A stretch of DNA of 64,000 nucleotides from Endomychus coccineus. Its lineage: Eukaryota; Arthropoda; Insecta; Coleoptera; Endomychidae. This document shows positions 46,740 to 58,395 of this stretch, in pieces. Both the position numbers and the translations under genes were made by a program. Numbering within the stretch: the stretch's first letter is position 1; each line of letters begins with the position of its first letter. The notes beneath the pieces were generated by a model. That model was given only the letters and a program-made list of their open reading frames with translations. It was not told where the DNA came from and ran no database searches. The DNA lies in assembly GCA_958510875.1 (NCBI GenBank), contig OY294068.1, positions 195,386,315-195,450,314 on the forward strand, in the 5' to 3' direction.

Positions 46740-48560
46740 CTGTTACGTTTTTCAGGGGTTATTTGGATACCCCGTTGCTCGAGAGAATCTCAAGGTGATC
46801 CTCGAATATAGTCAGGTAAATCTGTGTTTATTATGCAGAGTGGTAGATGAATGTCCCGGGGCGAGCAGATGAAACGTGTAAATTCGGCCTTGATAAAATA
46901 AGAGGACAGTCAACCAGGTTATGGATGATTTTATACAGGAATAAAATACTTTGAAGTTCCCTACGTTTGTATAACTCTAGGCAAGATAATCTATCTAATA
47001 GAGCTTGGTGGATAATCCAATAGATGGATAATTACCATCAGCTTTGAAGGCTGAATATTTTAAGAAACGCCGATTCAAGCGCTCTATTTTTTTATATAAA
47101 TTTCATAATGAGGGTTCCACAGAATTGAAGCATATTCAAGCTCAGAACAAACAAATGAATTGTATAATATTGTTATTGTATAATTATTGTTGAATAGGCG
47201 GCAAATTTCGGACAATAAAGCCCAGCATTATGTAGGCGCTAGAAACAATTTATTCAATGTGAGACGCAAATGACAATTTCACATCAAACAAAACTCCCAA
47301 GTCTATGAAACTATAGAAACGAGCAAGGGCTGGGTCAACAAGCTTGTAGTTGTAAATAGTAGGCGTAATTTTCTAGGTGAGAGTCATTACAGTGCACTTA
47401 CTAATACTAAGATCCAGATGATTGATTACATGCCAAGTACTGAGTGCATCCAAGTCATGCTGCAGTGAAATACAACATAGAGAATGCTCTATGCCAAGTA
47501 AAGTTTTGAATAGTCTGCGTGAAGAATGAAATAACAGACGAGTTATGAAGAAATGTCATTGATAAAAAAATTGGATAAAAGTGGTCCAAGTACTGATCCT
47601 TGAGGTACACACCTGAGGTGGCATGAAATACGACACAAAACCTCTATACTCTACATATTGATATCCATCAATTAGATAAGAATTCCAAAATTCAATCAAA
47701 TGATTTGTAAATCCAGAGCTAGACATTTTATTTATATAGTGTTATCCATTTTATCAAATGCTTTAGAAAGATCGCGGTAGATAAAATCAACCTGTACACC
47801 CTCATCAATAACATCAGCCAAGTATTGACTGTAGTTAGTAACAGTTGATCTGCCAGGCATGAACCCATGCTGCTCTGGGGATATCTTCAGTTTTACATGA
47901 TTGAAAGTAGCATCATATAAGATATATTCGAATATTTTGTAGCAGTTACTGAGGATGGTAATTGGGCGATAATTAGTACCCCATGTCTATCACCTCTTCT
48001 AGAAACCGGTACTAGTTTTGAAACTTTTCACAAATCCGGGAAAGTTTGCGATTGTAAGGCTAATGAATATATAAATGTCAGTGGAGCTGCGAATATATTG
48101 ATGCAATATGTCACGAAAAAAGCAGGAATTTGATCAGGACCCTTCGTGTGACTAGCTTCAAGTCTTTTAGTAACTTGAATCACTTCAGAGGGACTAACAA
48201 TTGGAAGAGATATAATATTATCATTGAAGTTATTAAAGTTATCCAAAGATTTGTTATTAGTTGAATTAGACTTAATATAGACACTTTGCAAAGACATTAA
48301 CAATATCATGAGGACTAGAGTAGCTAAGATTATCAAATTGAATGTGTTCAGGAATAGAACTGCTTTTATTTCTGGCATGAAAAAATGACCAGAAAATTTA
48401 AGAATTACATTTCATGTTATTTTCTAATTTTGATATATAGAGCCTGAATGAACAGGCAATACTGGTTTTGATTGCTGATCTTAGAGTATTAGATGCATTA
48501 TAATCATCCAGTTTGGGATCTTCTTTGTATTTATTCCAATAATTTTTCCTAAGTCTGATA
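46740..48560 (-). pseudogene. Non-LTR retrotransposon ORF2 remnant, most of the RT (Jockey/CR1-like)
   Basis: From high to low coordinates, with frameshifts: LRKNYWNKYKEDPKLDDYN (endonuclease-RT linker), SPSEVIQVTKRLEASHTKGPDQIPAFFV (116-codon open part at 48028-48378), NYRPITILSNCYKIFEYILYD-like and PEQHGFMPGRSTVTNY, then LSKAFDKM (motif A) and CVPQGSVLGPLLSNFFINDI (motif B). The YADD position is degraded to HADY. It ends with a C-terminal CPLILSRPNLHVSS segment. A homologue is at 1230-1868 (plus). This is the most complete LINE after the one at 3.9 kb, but it is clearly dead. Confidence 0.8.
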
Positions 48561-49144
48561 TTATATAATATCTCCCCCTCAATGATAAGAGTGGAAGAAC
48601 CATCGACGACTCAAATGTTGCCTTAGAAGATGATCTAATTTTCCGAATTGCAAAGCTGTATCAACCCCCTTGTCATTCGCAGGCAGTTGAGTCTCTACGG
48701 CCGCTTATTGCCCTGCAGCTCGAGACGGGTTTTTCAGAGCTCGTATTGAATCTAGATAAATATAGCCAAAATTTGAAACAGAAAGAAAAATTTGTAGCAG
48801 CTCTAGAACAAAAAAAAATAGGTTTTTTATTCCAAGGGTGGGAAGGCAGCCACCTCCATGTGGTGTGTTCTGAATAGATTTTCAGGGAAAACAAGCTGAG
48901 AGCTGCATGTTTGCATTTTTCATTAGTTTCAAAGATTTATTATATTGAAAATCTATTTCAAGTACATTGCTGAGGCCAAAGGTGTCGTCATAAGTCATTC
49001 GAATTCCTTTGGGTATCGGAGAATCTCAAAAGGCATCTTTTGCGCACCCAGGCAGATTCATTTTCGAAAAAAAAAATTAGTCCTGTTTTCGCTCAACCTA
49101 TTGGTTAGCCTGATCTCTATGAATGATGAGAAACCCTTATTCCC
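48561..49144. other. No gene recognised
   Basis: Possibly further decayed 5' sequence of the minus-strand LINE, but no motif could be read. Confidence 0.4.
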
Positions 49145-49195
49145 TGAAAATGCTTTCAGCTGCCGAGTAGCCATCATCAGAGTGAACTAAATCAC
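49145..49195 (-). ncRNA. Minimal hammerhead-like motif
   Basis: On the minus strand: CUGAUGA (49180-49174), stem II GGCUAC/GCAGCU with a UCG loop (one mismatch), GAAA (49157-49154), then GCAUUUUC and AGG. Core boxes are intact, but stem I is reduced to two pairs. Same family as 25285-25350. Confidence 0.4.
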
Positions 49196-50011
49196 TATTT
49201 GGAATTAATTGGGTATGGTTTATTAGCCTTACCACTTTAGTGTAATGAGGAATAAGAAAATTGCCACTTGTATTTCAAATCACATAAGAATGCGAATGAA
49301 GCTTCTGAAAGTTGAGAGAATAACGTTGATTCCATATTTCTAAGCCAAACGTATATATTTCGACAGGTATTGTGAGTTACACAACCAAATTATCCATATC
49401 ATTGATTCTTCCGTTATTGCCCCTGATATTAATCATTAACCAGACGGGATTCATTTCAGAATAATGAATCGTATGAACTGTATTTAATAATTATTAATAC
49501 CCTTCCGGCACAAGCAAAAGTTCATAGACGGATGAAAGATATTCCTTCGGTTTTGATTTATCTCGTATGGTATTTCAAAATATGATATTTCCTTATAATG
49601 GAACATTCCATCTCGAGATACTCTGCTTCGTATGTACGGAAACAGTAAGCGATAAGTTCATGTTGCATTACATTCGTAACTCTGCATTGAAGCACTTTGA
49701 ATAATACAAAACATGTTGACTGTGAGAGAGCTCGCTGACTACTTTGGCGAAAGAATCGTTCTCTTATTATATTTAACAATGTCGCGAATGAAATTTCTAT
49801 TTCTTTCGGAAGCTTTCTTAATGGTATGCTGTATTCATATAATAAAGTACGTGGTTCTGGGAATCATAAGTACATAATCTTTTGAAATTGCGATGTAGGA
49901 AAAAGTAAAAAATCCACAACGTTCATAAAAAAGATAGTGTGGAAAAATCAGACCGAAGAATTTCATATTTTCTTGAATAGTAAAATTTGAATGAAACATG
50001 AATTCATAGTT
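49196..50011. other. No gene recognised
   Basis: AT-rich, no motif in the ORFs at 49558-50110. Confidence 0.45.
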
Positions 50012-50642
50012 CATTTCTCTATGTCTTTCTTTTTTGCGCCAAAATTCGCCATCTTGGAAAAATCGAAATGTGATTTCGGCGCCAAAAATGGATCTTTTGA
50101 GGCAAACCAAAATGCAAATTGAAGAGTTTAATGCCCTCTATAACATATCTAAAATCCAACAACTTGTAAAAAATCAAAAATTCAAAATTTATAGACTTTT
50201 TTGTGAAATTTATATTACCGACGCTCGACTTTCGAGCGCGAATGCATTTTTTTAACTTTTAGATATAGTAAAGCCTCTTCTTTCAAATGAATCTTAGCTT
50301 TTTCAAAAAGGGCAAACATACAATTAGAGATATCTCGAGTTCTACTTATTGAAGAAAGGGCTACAAGAACTTAGAATACGCGTAACATGGTTTTCTATTT
50401 GAATACAAAATTTGAAGCTTATACGAGTTTTGTAATCTGAAAATTTTTGGATTTTTTTCGAACCTAACATTTCTCACATGACCTAGTTTCTCTAGTTTAC
50501 ATGCAAAATAGTTGGATTTTGGATATGTTATAGAGGGCATCAAACTCTTCAATTTGTATTTTGATTTGGTGGTGAAATCATAAGAATACGATTCTTTCAA
50601 GATGGCGGATTTTGACGCAAGAAAAACAGATAGAGAAAAATA
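50012..50642. mobile_element. 630-bp inverted-repeat element
   Basis: The arms 50012-50165 and 50508-50642 are reverse complements with moderate divergence. They share TTTCTCTAT, CGCCATCTTG, AATTGAAGAGTTTAATG and CCCTCTATAACATATC and their complements. No transposase is encoded. The ORF at 50034-50255 lies on the arm and is not credible. Superfamily and target duplication could not be determined. Confidence 0.7.
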
Positions 50643-51529
50643 ATTTACTCTAAAGTAAATATAAAATGCTACCTTTAAGCATAAAATATTGTTACTAAAG
50701 CAAAATCTGTAATAGGAAATTAAATTTTGATTTACCCAAAAAAAAATTCAAAAATGGACCTTTGATCGGGCCCGTCTTGAGTTATAGACTTCTAATTAAA
50801 GCCATTAGATGCTTCTGGCAGTTTATTCGATAAAATGCGTTCATTTCGTTTAAAACGGAGAAAAAGACGAAAATTGCCATTTTTTGACTTAAAATTGCCA
50901 ATATCTTGGAACGCATTAGGTTTTAGAATTTTTAACTAACATATTCGTGATCAGCATTCCGAAAACCATAAGAATCAATCATAAAATAGAGATGTGGAAA
51001 TTATTTTTTCAATGTTCAACTCTATTGCACAGCGACTGGACTAACAAAATTGGCTATCACGATTCAGTAGCGGAGCGGAGCAACTGAAAGTTGCGATCGT
51101 CAGCTGTTACATAAACTGGCCGATTCGTCGTATCTCAGAATTTACGTCGAGTCGCCTTGTTTATTGAAATGCACTTTGCTTCGTTTAACGCTACGGAACA
51201 TTGTTGATCGTCACCTGTTTTAAAAACGACCTAAAATGATTGGAATGCTTTGGAACCTTTAACAATGGCTTATGGAGGTTCCAATGACAGAATTTACCCT
51301 GATTTGAATGTGAGAAATTATTCAATAATTGTTCATTAAGAATTTGATAATTAACAAATTACTGGACTTTCTGAATATTGGATCATATTGAAAATGATAT
51401 CCTATGGGTTTTTCGAAGACGAGGTATTTAATTCTCTTCTTATTGAAACTATACTGATCGAGATTTTGGACATCAAATGCCTACAAGGGCATTACTAAAG
51501 ACGTACCACAATTACTTACATCGATCAAA
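50643..51529. other. No gene recognised
   Basis: AT-rich, with phrases such as AAATTGCCAATATCTTGG typical of noncoding DNA elements, but without identifiable ends. Confidence 0.4.
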
Positions 51530-52130
51530 TTCACTTTTTTTCCATCCAAATTTTGGAAAATGCGAAGATTTCGAGAGGTCCATGTAACTGATGGAACTTG
51601 TTCTATGGGATTTCGAAGGTTGTGGATACCAATTTCGGGTGTATTATTCAATCAAAAAATAGGTTTTTACAGGGTACTTATTTAAGAGAGGGTGGATTTG
51701 AAGGTCTGAGGTGAACACTAATAACGGAATCGAATTCCTCATCTATGAGAGTGTATTATGACGGCATTGTATCGAAATCGATGATATCGACCAAATTCAC
51801 TATTTTCCAATACTCCACCCCTTATAAAATTGGGGAAATGCGAAAATTTCGAGAGGTTCATGTAACTGATGAAACTTGTTCTATGGGATCTCGGAAGGTT
51901 GTGGATACCAATTCCGGGTGCATTTATTAAGTTAAAAGTGACCTACATAGTGTATTTACCTAAGGGATGGTTCATTTGGAGGGTTTGGGAACGCTGCTAC
52001 ATGTTGCCTAACCGTCTGAGGTGAAAACTACTAAGGGAATCGATTTTCTCATCTATGAGAGTGTGATACGACGGAAATATGACGCTGCGACAAGTTGTCT
52101 AAGCGTCTGGGTTGGATACTAATAGGAGGA
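51530..52130 (+). repeat. Two-copy tandem duplication, unit about 280-310 bp
   Basis: GAGAGGT.CATGTAACTGATG occurs at about 51573 and 51851. CTTGTTCTATGGGAT and GGTTGTGGATACCAATT follow in both. CTCATCTATGAGAGTGT occurs at about 51739 and 52049. The spacing grows from 278 to 310 through insertions in the second copy. No coding potential was recognised. Confidence 0.75.
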
Positions 52131-53099
52131 CGTGTTTATTCAAGATGAGAAATGACATTTACTCTTAACGTTCCTGACTCAGAAAGTGAATGACATCCCT
52201 TTCAAGCACTTAAGTTTCTAGAAGTATGTCATTTTCGGAACCAAATTGTACAAAAATAATGTTGTGACATTGGAGTGAATGACATTTCTATGAGAATTCC
52301 TCCATAAAGATATGTGTAATAGATCAATAGATGAGTTAAGCATGTTTCAGAACATTCTATTAATTGCAGAAATCTTCGATTCAGTTTCCTCCAATTGGTT
52401 TCAGATAAGAGTTTGTGCAGTGGTGGATGTGACCTCACAAGAACCGACACGATAGTATAGAATTGTTTGGGATAATAAGTTTACATGATTCGATTTTGTT
52501 GCTCTTGTTGTGAATGAACATAATGAAGTTATAAAAAGTGTAATACAAAATGCGTGTTGTATCATACTTTCCCTCCACTTCGTCCTTATAAAGGTCAATT
52601 AATTATATAGTAGCAAGGTTAATCAAGTAATTCCATATTATAGATAACGGATATGGGTTCAGAATAAAAGGCTATTAAAATTAGATAATTGATTATATAG
52701 GACTAAAAGCTTCTCTGATTGATCTTTATAATTATACGAATCCTTTCTGTCTTGTCTACATGCATGATTTTCAATATTTATCAACATAACACGCTATTTG
52801 ATCTCTTATGTCTGATGATAGCTCTCGCAAAGTGGTCCATTCTCTTTTGGTATTACGTGCTTCACGAGTTCTTGGAATCACTACTATTAGCTAGGTGTTC
52901 ATCGCCTGGTTCAAGGAAGACAGTTCTCGTAAAACTTTTATAGTCTGAGATTAATCGAGAAATGTCATAAGATTCGATGCGAGTAATAAATTTGTTTAGA
53001 TGTATACAAGTGGAAAACGAACAATATTCCAATGTTTCAATCATTGTTGAACATTTCAAGAATAAATAAAGTCGATATTGTATGAAAATTGAAACATAT
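52131..53099. other. No gene recognised
   Basis: AT-rich spacer, no motif in the short ORFs. Confidence 0.45.
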
Positions 53100-53720
53100 T
53101 CAATAAATTAAAACGGCAACAGACAAGCTCAGTGGATTTAGACCGTTTGATTGTGGGTCCCTTGGGAGGAGGCTCAGTCTGATACGCCCGAGGCATCACC
53201 AAATGCAAGAATATTGCTCGGACTAATGTCTCATATGGCATGAGGAGGCATGTGCGCGCTGCCGAGATGTTGCTGGCTGAGAGAAGCCAATGCGGCACAT
53301 TGTACCAAGATATGAGAGGCAGTTTCGTGCCCACTAAGTGTAGATGTCAGTTCAGGAGACGGTGGACTGTAAGAAGTCCTGTCATCAGTTTTATGCCTCT
53401 TCTGTTCATGAAGTGAACGGTTTTCGAGCGTTTTAGCGAGAATTCTGCAATTTGGAGAGACACCGCAAGACGTCGAGAGTCACAGCCTGTCCACAAGCTC
53501 ACTGAAGGTTCGTTGAATCGGGGCCGAGAATACCTAGTGAACATCATTTGGCCAATTCATCGGCCACTTCATTTCCTTTTCCGCCACTGTGGACTAGTTC
53601 TCAAACTAGTTCAACTTTATTCACTCTGGATAATCCAGCCAGGGCCTTCCTGCATTTTGAAACAAGCCTAGAGTCAAAGCGCATCCAGAGTCACTCGGCT
53701 GCCGATGCACAGGGACTGAT
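53100..53720 (-). pseudogene. R1-like retrotransposon 3' end
   Basis: The minus strand shows HSGGKGNEVADELAK (RNase H C-terminal segment, about 53545-53590). After stops it shows TASHILVQCAALASLSQQHL then LGSAHMPPHA and DISPSNILAFGDASG, ending in a stop. This is the same C-terminal order as the copy at 17.0-17.9 kb. Multiple stops. Its 3' UTR differs somewhat from the other copies, so it may be a related subfamily. Confidence 0.8.
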
Positions 53721-54098
53721 TCAGGGGGGCAATGGATGCAAAAAATGACGTTACCCAGGCACCGCTAGCAATGCTGCTTTACTGATAACAACTGTATGCA
53801 ACACACAATTCATGGTATCTGTATTGTGCCTGAGTAATGTAACATCTCTAACGCAGCCTCTGAGTTAATTAATAAAGAAGACGGCGTCCGATTTTAATGG
53901 CAGTGCTATGCAAGTGAATAATACAATTGCCAGTCAACGGGAAAATACTGACGCTAGTTCTAATCATGTCTGGCAGCGTGTAGAAAATCTAGCCGATCAA
54001 TTGGATGTCAAGTGGACCATTTTGACGACAAATTTATCGTGTCAACTATCAAATGAATTTAGCCGAGGAATAGTACAGAGTAGCAATCTATGCACCCT
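53721..54098. other. No gene recognised
   Basis: Short spacer between two R1-like remnants in the same orientation. Confidence 0.4.
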
Positions 54099-54560
54099 TC
54101 AATCAATCTATCGGCCCATTGTGCGCCCTCGATACAAGACTCAGTTCAGTAGGTCTACGGAAGTGCCGAAGGCTAGGACTCTGCATGGACTGACGTCTCT
54201 TATTGCCTCATGTATATTTTCCCATTCTAAAAAGGTATGAGAGGCAATTTCGTCCGCTTCTATGCATCTACTTTAACCAGGCTCATCAACAATACCCATC
54301 AAGTTTATATCCTTATTCTGATGACAGTGTCCTCTGAGAATTTGTCACCAGTTTTAAGCTCCTTGTACTTATAGATAGAAGGGTTTTACCGGGGACACTG
54401 CGCCAAACCGAGAGTCACTATCTACACAGTAGCTCTCTGAGAACGTGGAGCCCAGTGATTGATGAGATAACAATTGCTGGATAGTGGCCAGGGGTATCTG
54501 GGGAACACCGTTCAGTCAATTCATCGACCACAACAAGCCTAAAAGTCACGCTATCGAATT
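54099..54560 (-). pseudogene. R1-like retrotransposon 3' end, second copy
   Basis: The minus strand reads VVDELTERCSPDTPG (after the RNase H motif), then in shifting frames NLMGIVDEPG, CIEADEIASHTFLE, AIRDVSPCRVLAF and VDLLN-stop. The 3' UTR (TTGTATCGAGGGCGCACAATGG) ends in a short (TTGA)n tail at 54099-54108. It is the closest relative in this window of the 17.0-kb copy in the C-terminal segment. Confidence 0.75.
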
Positions 54561-55404
54561 GCGCACGGGGTCGCTAGGCTGTTAGGGCAGACCTAAAGTC
54601 TCTAAACTATCTCGATAGTTTAGTCTCAGGTTTTCCAGAGAACAGTGGATTAGAAAGCTGTGAGCAATTTCAAGAGATGACTAATTCGAGCAGACCAAAC
54701 ATCAGATCGCATTGAGGAAAGTGCATATTCCTTTTTGGTCCCTTGTTTAATTCGTAACATTATGAAAAGTCAACTAATAGTTTTCCGACGAAAAAGAAAT
54801 TTTCACTGCAAACTAGATTCACTGTACTATAGATTGAATCAAAATTCAATCGATTGTTCAAATTATCAGTTCCATCTCAGCAACCGATCATGAAGAGAGA
54901 TATATCACACCGACTCGATATATCCATTCTCAACAATCAGTAGTATCGTATACGCTACAATAAGTGGGCGCATTGTTTGGCGAAATTGAAGAGGATGATC
55001 GTGTAACTCACGCTTACGTACATAATTTCCTTGTTTAATTGGGTATTACATCATCAATTCATTCAGGAAATATTTCCATCCTCATAAATCAAAATTTATA
55101 ATAGAAAATATGTGGGTACCACCATATCTGTCTTCAACGATTGTTTGAGGAAACACAAATACATTATGTGAACGAACTATTCGACAAATTTCCTATCTTT
55201 TGATCAATTGAAATGAAAAAGAACTGACCAGTTGGATAGTTATTCACGTAAGTATGTGTATATGTGGATATAAAACCGAATAAACTTGAAGGCATGTGGC
55301 ATCACCAGAAGCAAAGACCCGGTGTGGCTTATCATCTAAAGTCCTGGCACCAGCAGCGACCAATTGATATGAAACAAAAGTTCGATTCAAAACTCAATTA
55401 CATA
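54561..55404. other. No gene recognised
   Basis: AT-rich. The frame at 55264-55446 encodes HHQKQRPGVAYHLKSWHQQR, which I do not recognise. PLE similarity starts only near 55405. Confidence 0.4.
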
Positions 55405-56240
55405 ATGACATTCCGGAGACCTCAGAGAAAATCAAAAAATGTTTGAAAAAGTATGATATAAATGTTGCGCATAAACCTACTAACTGTGTTGGGAAATATT
55501 TCTCAAATCTAAAACCTTTAATACCCAAAGATAAACAAACCCACACAGTGTATAAATTGAATTGTTCAGATTGTGATGGAACCTATACTGGAATCTCTAA
55601 ACAATATTCACAAAAAAGAATGTACGGCCATAAATATAGCACAAGAAATAACAACTTAGAAAATTCCACCGCCCTTGCTAAGCATTGCTTTGATTATAAC
55701 CATCAATTTGATTACAAAAATGTTAATATCTTAACTAAGGAAACCAATTATTATGAAAGATCTATCCTGGAGATGATTCACATAAAACGGGACCCCAATT
55801 CTGTAAATCATAGGGTAGACACACAAAATCTAAGTCATATTTATACTAATTTGATTAAATAATCCCTTGCAAATTCTTACATACGTCTTTATAATTGTTG
55901 AAAATGTTTTTAGGAAGAATGCGTAATAGTAATTTTCCAGTACAGGTCTGAAACCTTTCTTAAGTACCTACTCATAAATCCTACACATCTGGTTTCGAAA
56001 GTAGATACTCGAGAAATAACTTCGTTCTTCTCAGTTGTTGTGAGAATACCAATATGCACTCATATATTTTAATAATATTACTGAATAGCGGATTGTTACT
56101 ACAAAAATTTTTTATACTTTAATACTGACGATACAATTTCGATTATTCGTAGTTCTGTTCGTTTCGATGGCGTGTGCTCTTTTAATTGAAGTTAAATTGT
56201 GCGATTTGGACGCTTGTGCTATAATTAGTTTTAATAAACA
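55405..56240 (+). pseudogene. Penelope-like element copy 1: GIY-YIG endonuclease end and 3' UTR
   Basis: From about 55405 the frame gives IPETSEKIKKCLKKYDINVA and, in the 139-codon open part to 55862, TVYKLNCSDCDGTYTGISKQ. This is a GIY-YIG endonuclease core (Y..C..C...Y.G...) with the linked Cys residues typical of PLEs. LAKHCFDYNHQFD and YYERSILEMIHIKRDPNSVN follow, including the conserved late Glu. The RT is missing. The 3' UTR aligns with copy 2 (62.5-62.9 kb) to about 56240 and then diverges, before the hammerhead position. Confidence 0.85.
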
Positions 56241-56559
56241 CCTATTTCCCGAGAATTTTTATACATGAAAATGAAAAAGAAGTTGAAATATAAAATGAAA
56301 AAGATCAAACGAAAATAAACTTTGAAAATATGTAGGAAAAATAATGAAAGAACAACAAAAATATTAATAAAATGGAAGTAGCAAGGTTGTAAATAATTTG
56401 GTAAATTGATTTCTCTCGTGAATAGGACACTTCTATCTTATAGATAGATAGATAGATTCATTTGTAGTAGACATTGTTTGCAACGTATTTACATGACAGA
56501 TACAATACAAAATAAAATGTAATATAAATAGATAAAAACAAGAGATTTTACTTTATCTT
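56241..56559. other. Noncoding, with GATA microsatellite
   Basis: AT-rich, with (GATA)4-5 at 56440-56457 lying next to the sequence that flanks the minus-strand PLE. This may be a simple-repeat tail of another element. Confidence 0.6.
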
Positions 56560-56644
56560 GGATAGTAGACTTCCGCGGGCAGCTAATCTTGAAAAATCTT
56601 GTCTTCCGAATGGATTCCGCGTCACAATAGCTCGACTTGATGCC
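56560..56644 (-). repeat. PLE-terminus/satellite composite sequence
   Basis: On the minus strand this starts at GGCATCAAG, directly after the predicted hammerhead cleavage triplet, and runs to TCTACTATC. It aligns without gaps with 3824-3907. Its part from about 56608 down to 56560 matches the 112-bp satellite monomer (AAGATTTTTCAAGATTAGCT, then CCCGCGGAAG). Only one monomer-like unit is present here. Confidence 0.75.
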
Positions 56645-56683
56645 GACGTTTCGCTAACCATTACAGGTGGCATCTTCAGGGCA
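56641..56683 (-). ncRNA. Minimal hammerhead ribozyme of a Penelope-like element
   Basis: On the minus strand: UGCC (56683-56680), CUGAAGA (56679-56673), an imperfect stem II, GAAAC (56652-56648), GUC (56647-56645), GGCA (56644-56641). UGCC and GGCA form a 4-bp stem I at the cleavage point. Stem III has practically no loop, as in the minimal hammerheads known from metazoan PLEs, which are proposed to work as dimers. It lies downstream of the GIY-YIG ORF, where a PLE terminal repeat is expected. Confidence 0.6.
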
Positions 56684-56751
56684 GGCTTGAGGCTTAAACT
56701 AAAACTGGTTCTACTGGTTTCTGTAGCCGTATTTACTGTAGGAAAAATCCT

Positions 56752-57495
56752 TCACGCTACTGCCTTTATTCCGGTGGTAAACTTCGGCACCTGACTCTGC
56801 CGTTGTGCTATCATGTGCGAAGTGGAATTTTGGAGGATGGGTTTCCAAATGTTGGGAAGGTAATATCCTGAGTCATGGTTCAGATTATTCGGATGTTTTA
56901 GGATTTCTATAGCTTCAAAGATTTTTCGCTGATAGAAGTTTGGGGCTCGGACTAGGATTTTAGTATCTTCAAAAAGGATTTGATGATTTGTGTTAAACTT
57001 GTGTTCCGCAAGTGCAGATCTACTGATGTCACGAACTCTTGTACAGCGCTCATGTTCTTCCACACGAGTAGCTACTGTACGACCTGTTTCACCAAAGTAG
57101 ACTTTACCGCAAGAACAGGGAATACTATAAACACCTTCTGAGTGGAGAGGAGGAAGGAGATCTTTAATAGGTTTGTAAAACTGAGATAATTTTGGAAGTG
57201 TGGAAAAACGGGTAAAAATATTGTGTTTTTTGAGGATTTTGGAAATTCGATCTGTTATATTTTGAATATATGGAAGATAGGCCGTGGATAAAGCAGGTGG
57301 GAGGTTTTCTGGCTCAGGTCGATTTGGAATTTTAGGTGAAGTGTATTTCTTTATGGCTTTTTGAATGTTGTAATGGGAGAAATTATTTGATAATAAGGAA
57401 GATGATAGATGTTTTAATTCTGATTTTGAAGATTGAGGCTGAGATAGGTTGACAGCAACCTGGTCCACAGAGCTGTTGGTGGTGATCTCGAGCAT
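56752..57495 (-). CDS. Penelope-like element GIY-YIG endonuclease region, fused to LINE sequence
   Basis: A 247-codon open frame from the ATG at 57495. Residues 1 to about 17 (MLEITTNSSVDQV...) derive from the adjoining Jockey RT, so the start is chimeric. From about residue 20 it is PLE. The linker is SKILKKHNIFTRFSTLPKL; then come GVYSIPCSCGKVYFGETGRT (121-140, GIY-YIG core with CxC), a conserved Arg (144), AEHKFNTNHQ (163-172) and RKIFEAIEILKHPNNLN (190-206, late catalytic Glu near 194). The RT domain is absent, so this copy is 5'-truncated. It differs clearly from copies 1 and 2, so at least two PLE families are present. Confidence 0.85.
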   Translation of the reverse strand: MLEITTNSSVDQVAVNLSQPQSSKSELKHLSSSLLSNNFSHYNIQKAIKKYTSPKIPNRPEPENLPPALSTAYLPYIQNITDRISKILKKHNIFTRFSTLPKLSQFYKPIKDLLPPLHSEGVYSIPCSCGKVYFGETGRTVATRVEEHERCTRVRDISRSALAEHKFNTNHQILFEDTKILVRAPNFYQRKIFEAIEILKHPNNLNHDSGYYLPNIWKPILQNSTSHMIAQRQSQVPKFTTGIKAVA

Positions 57496-58030
57496 TGTTA
57501 TTAGGGGCTGTGGGATCCACCTTCCTGGAGAAGACGCAAGCTTGAGTTTTGGTTGTATAAACTCTACCAGATTATCAGAACCTCATTCCAAAATCTTTGC
57601 CAGATCTACATTAATTGCGTCAACCCGTCTCTGTCTCGCTCCTCTGGCTTCATTGGATGGTATAGAGGCTCTAGATGAGGAAGCGATACGGAGTGTATCT
57701 ATAAAGCTGAGGACGGGAAAGGTGGTCACCTCCAGCAGATTCAGATGATATGGAGCAGAAATAAAGCTGGTACCAAGACAGGTTCCTGTGGAACACAAGC
57801 GTTGGTAGTCATTGTTTTGGAGGGTACTCCGTCAACCACCACATAGGATGATCTATCTGAGAGAAAAGTCGACAGTACGCGACAAAATTGACGCGGCAAA
57901 CCATATGACTGAAATTTCTCAAGAAAACTTTGGTGCCAGACTCGATCAAATGTTCGGGAGATATTCACTAGATTTTTGCCATACATTCGTTACGTGGGCC
58001 AGCAGGTCTCCTGTTGATCTCTGTTGACGA
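57436..58030 (-). pseudogene. Jockey-like RT fragment interrupted by the PLE
   Basis: The minus strand reads ISRTFDRVWHQSFLEKFQSY (motif A, consensus DISKAFDRVWH, first Asp lost), LSTFLSDRSSYVVVDG and CVPQEPVLVPALFLLHI (motif B, damaged). Later, in another frame, come RRVDAINVDLAKILEWGSDN and LVEF...ITMLEI (the segment after YADD). The YADD box itself falls in a gap near 57740. At about 57440 it passes without a break into PLE sequence. Confidence 0.8.
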
Positions 58031-58339
58031 GAGCCATATTGCTGGTCACTCCAACATAAACTGTTATTTAACAAAGTAAAAGTCCTTGTTTCAACTGTAG
58101 AAATGGAATATTACAGAGTAACTGATAACTCCATTCAAACTCCGTAATGTAAATAGTTGGTATTTCTTCCATTGACGCTTTTTGGAAGTAAGCTATGTTG
58201 TGAATAAGGTTTCTCAAATTATGTGCGAATCTAGTTGTTACAGACATCTCAGCCGAATAGTGACTAATCACTATTCATTGGAACCATATGTGAAGAACAG
58301 TTGATATAGAGATAAGTGAAACGTTCCTTACAGGAGGCT

Positions 58340-58395
58340 CAATATCGACTATATATGGTGTGACCCAAGGTTCCATCTTGGGACCAATTCTCTCC
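58340..58395 (+). pseudogene. Isolated RT motif (GVTQGSILGPIL)
   Basis: The plus frame at 58356 reads GVTQGSILGPILSL, the RT motif B of non-LTR elements. No other RT motif could be joined to it with confidence, so it is probably a tiny LINE relic. Confidence 0.45.

Noticed and set aside
53908..54240. 110-codon plus-strand ORF
   Set aside because: It partly overlaps, antisense, the R1-like remnant and its 3' UTR, begins without a clear gene signature and has no domain.
56558..56794. 78-codon plus-strand ORF
   Set aside because: It is antisense to the PLE terminus and its hammerhead-like motif. Compositional chance explains the open frame.
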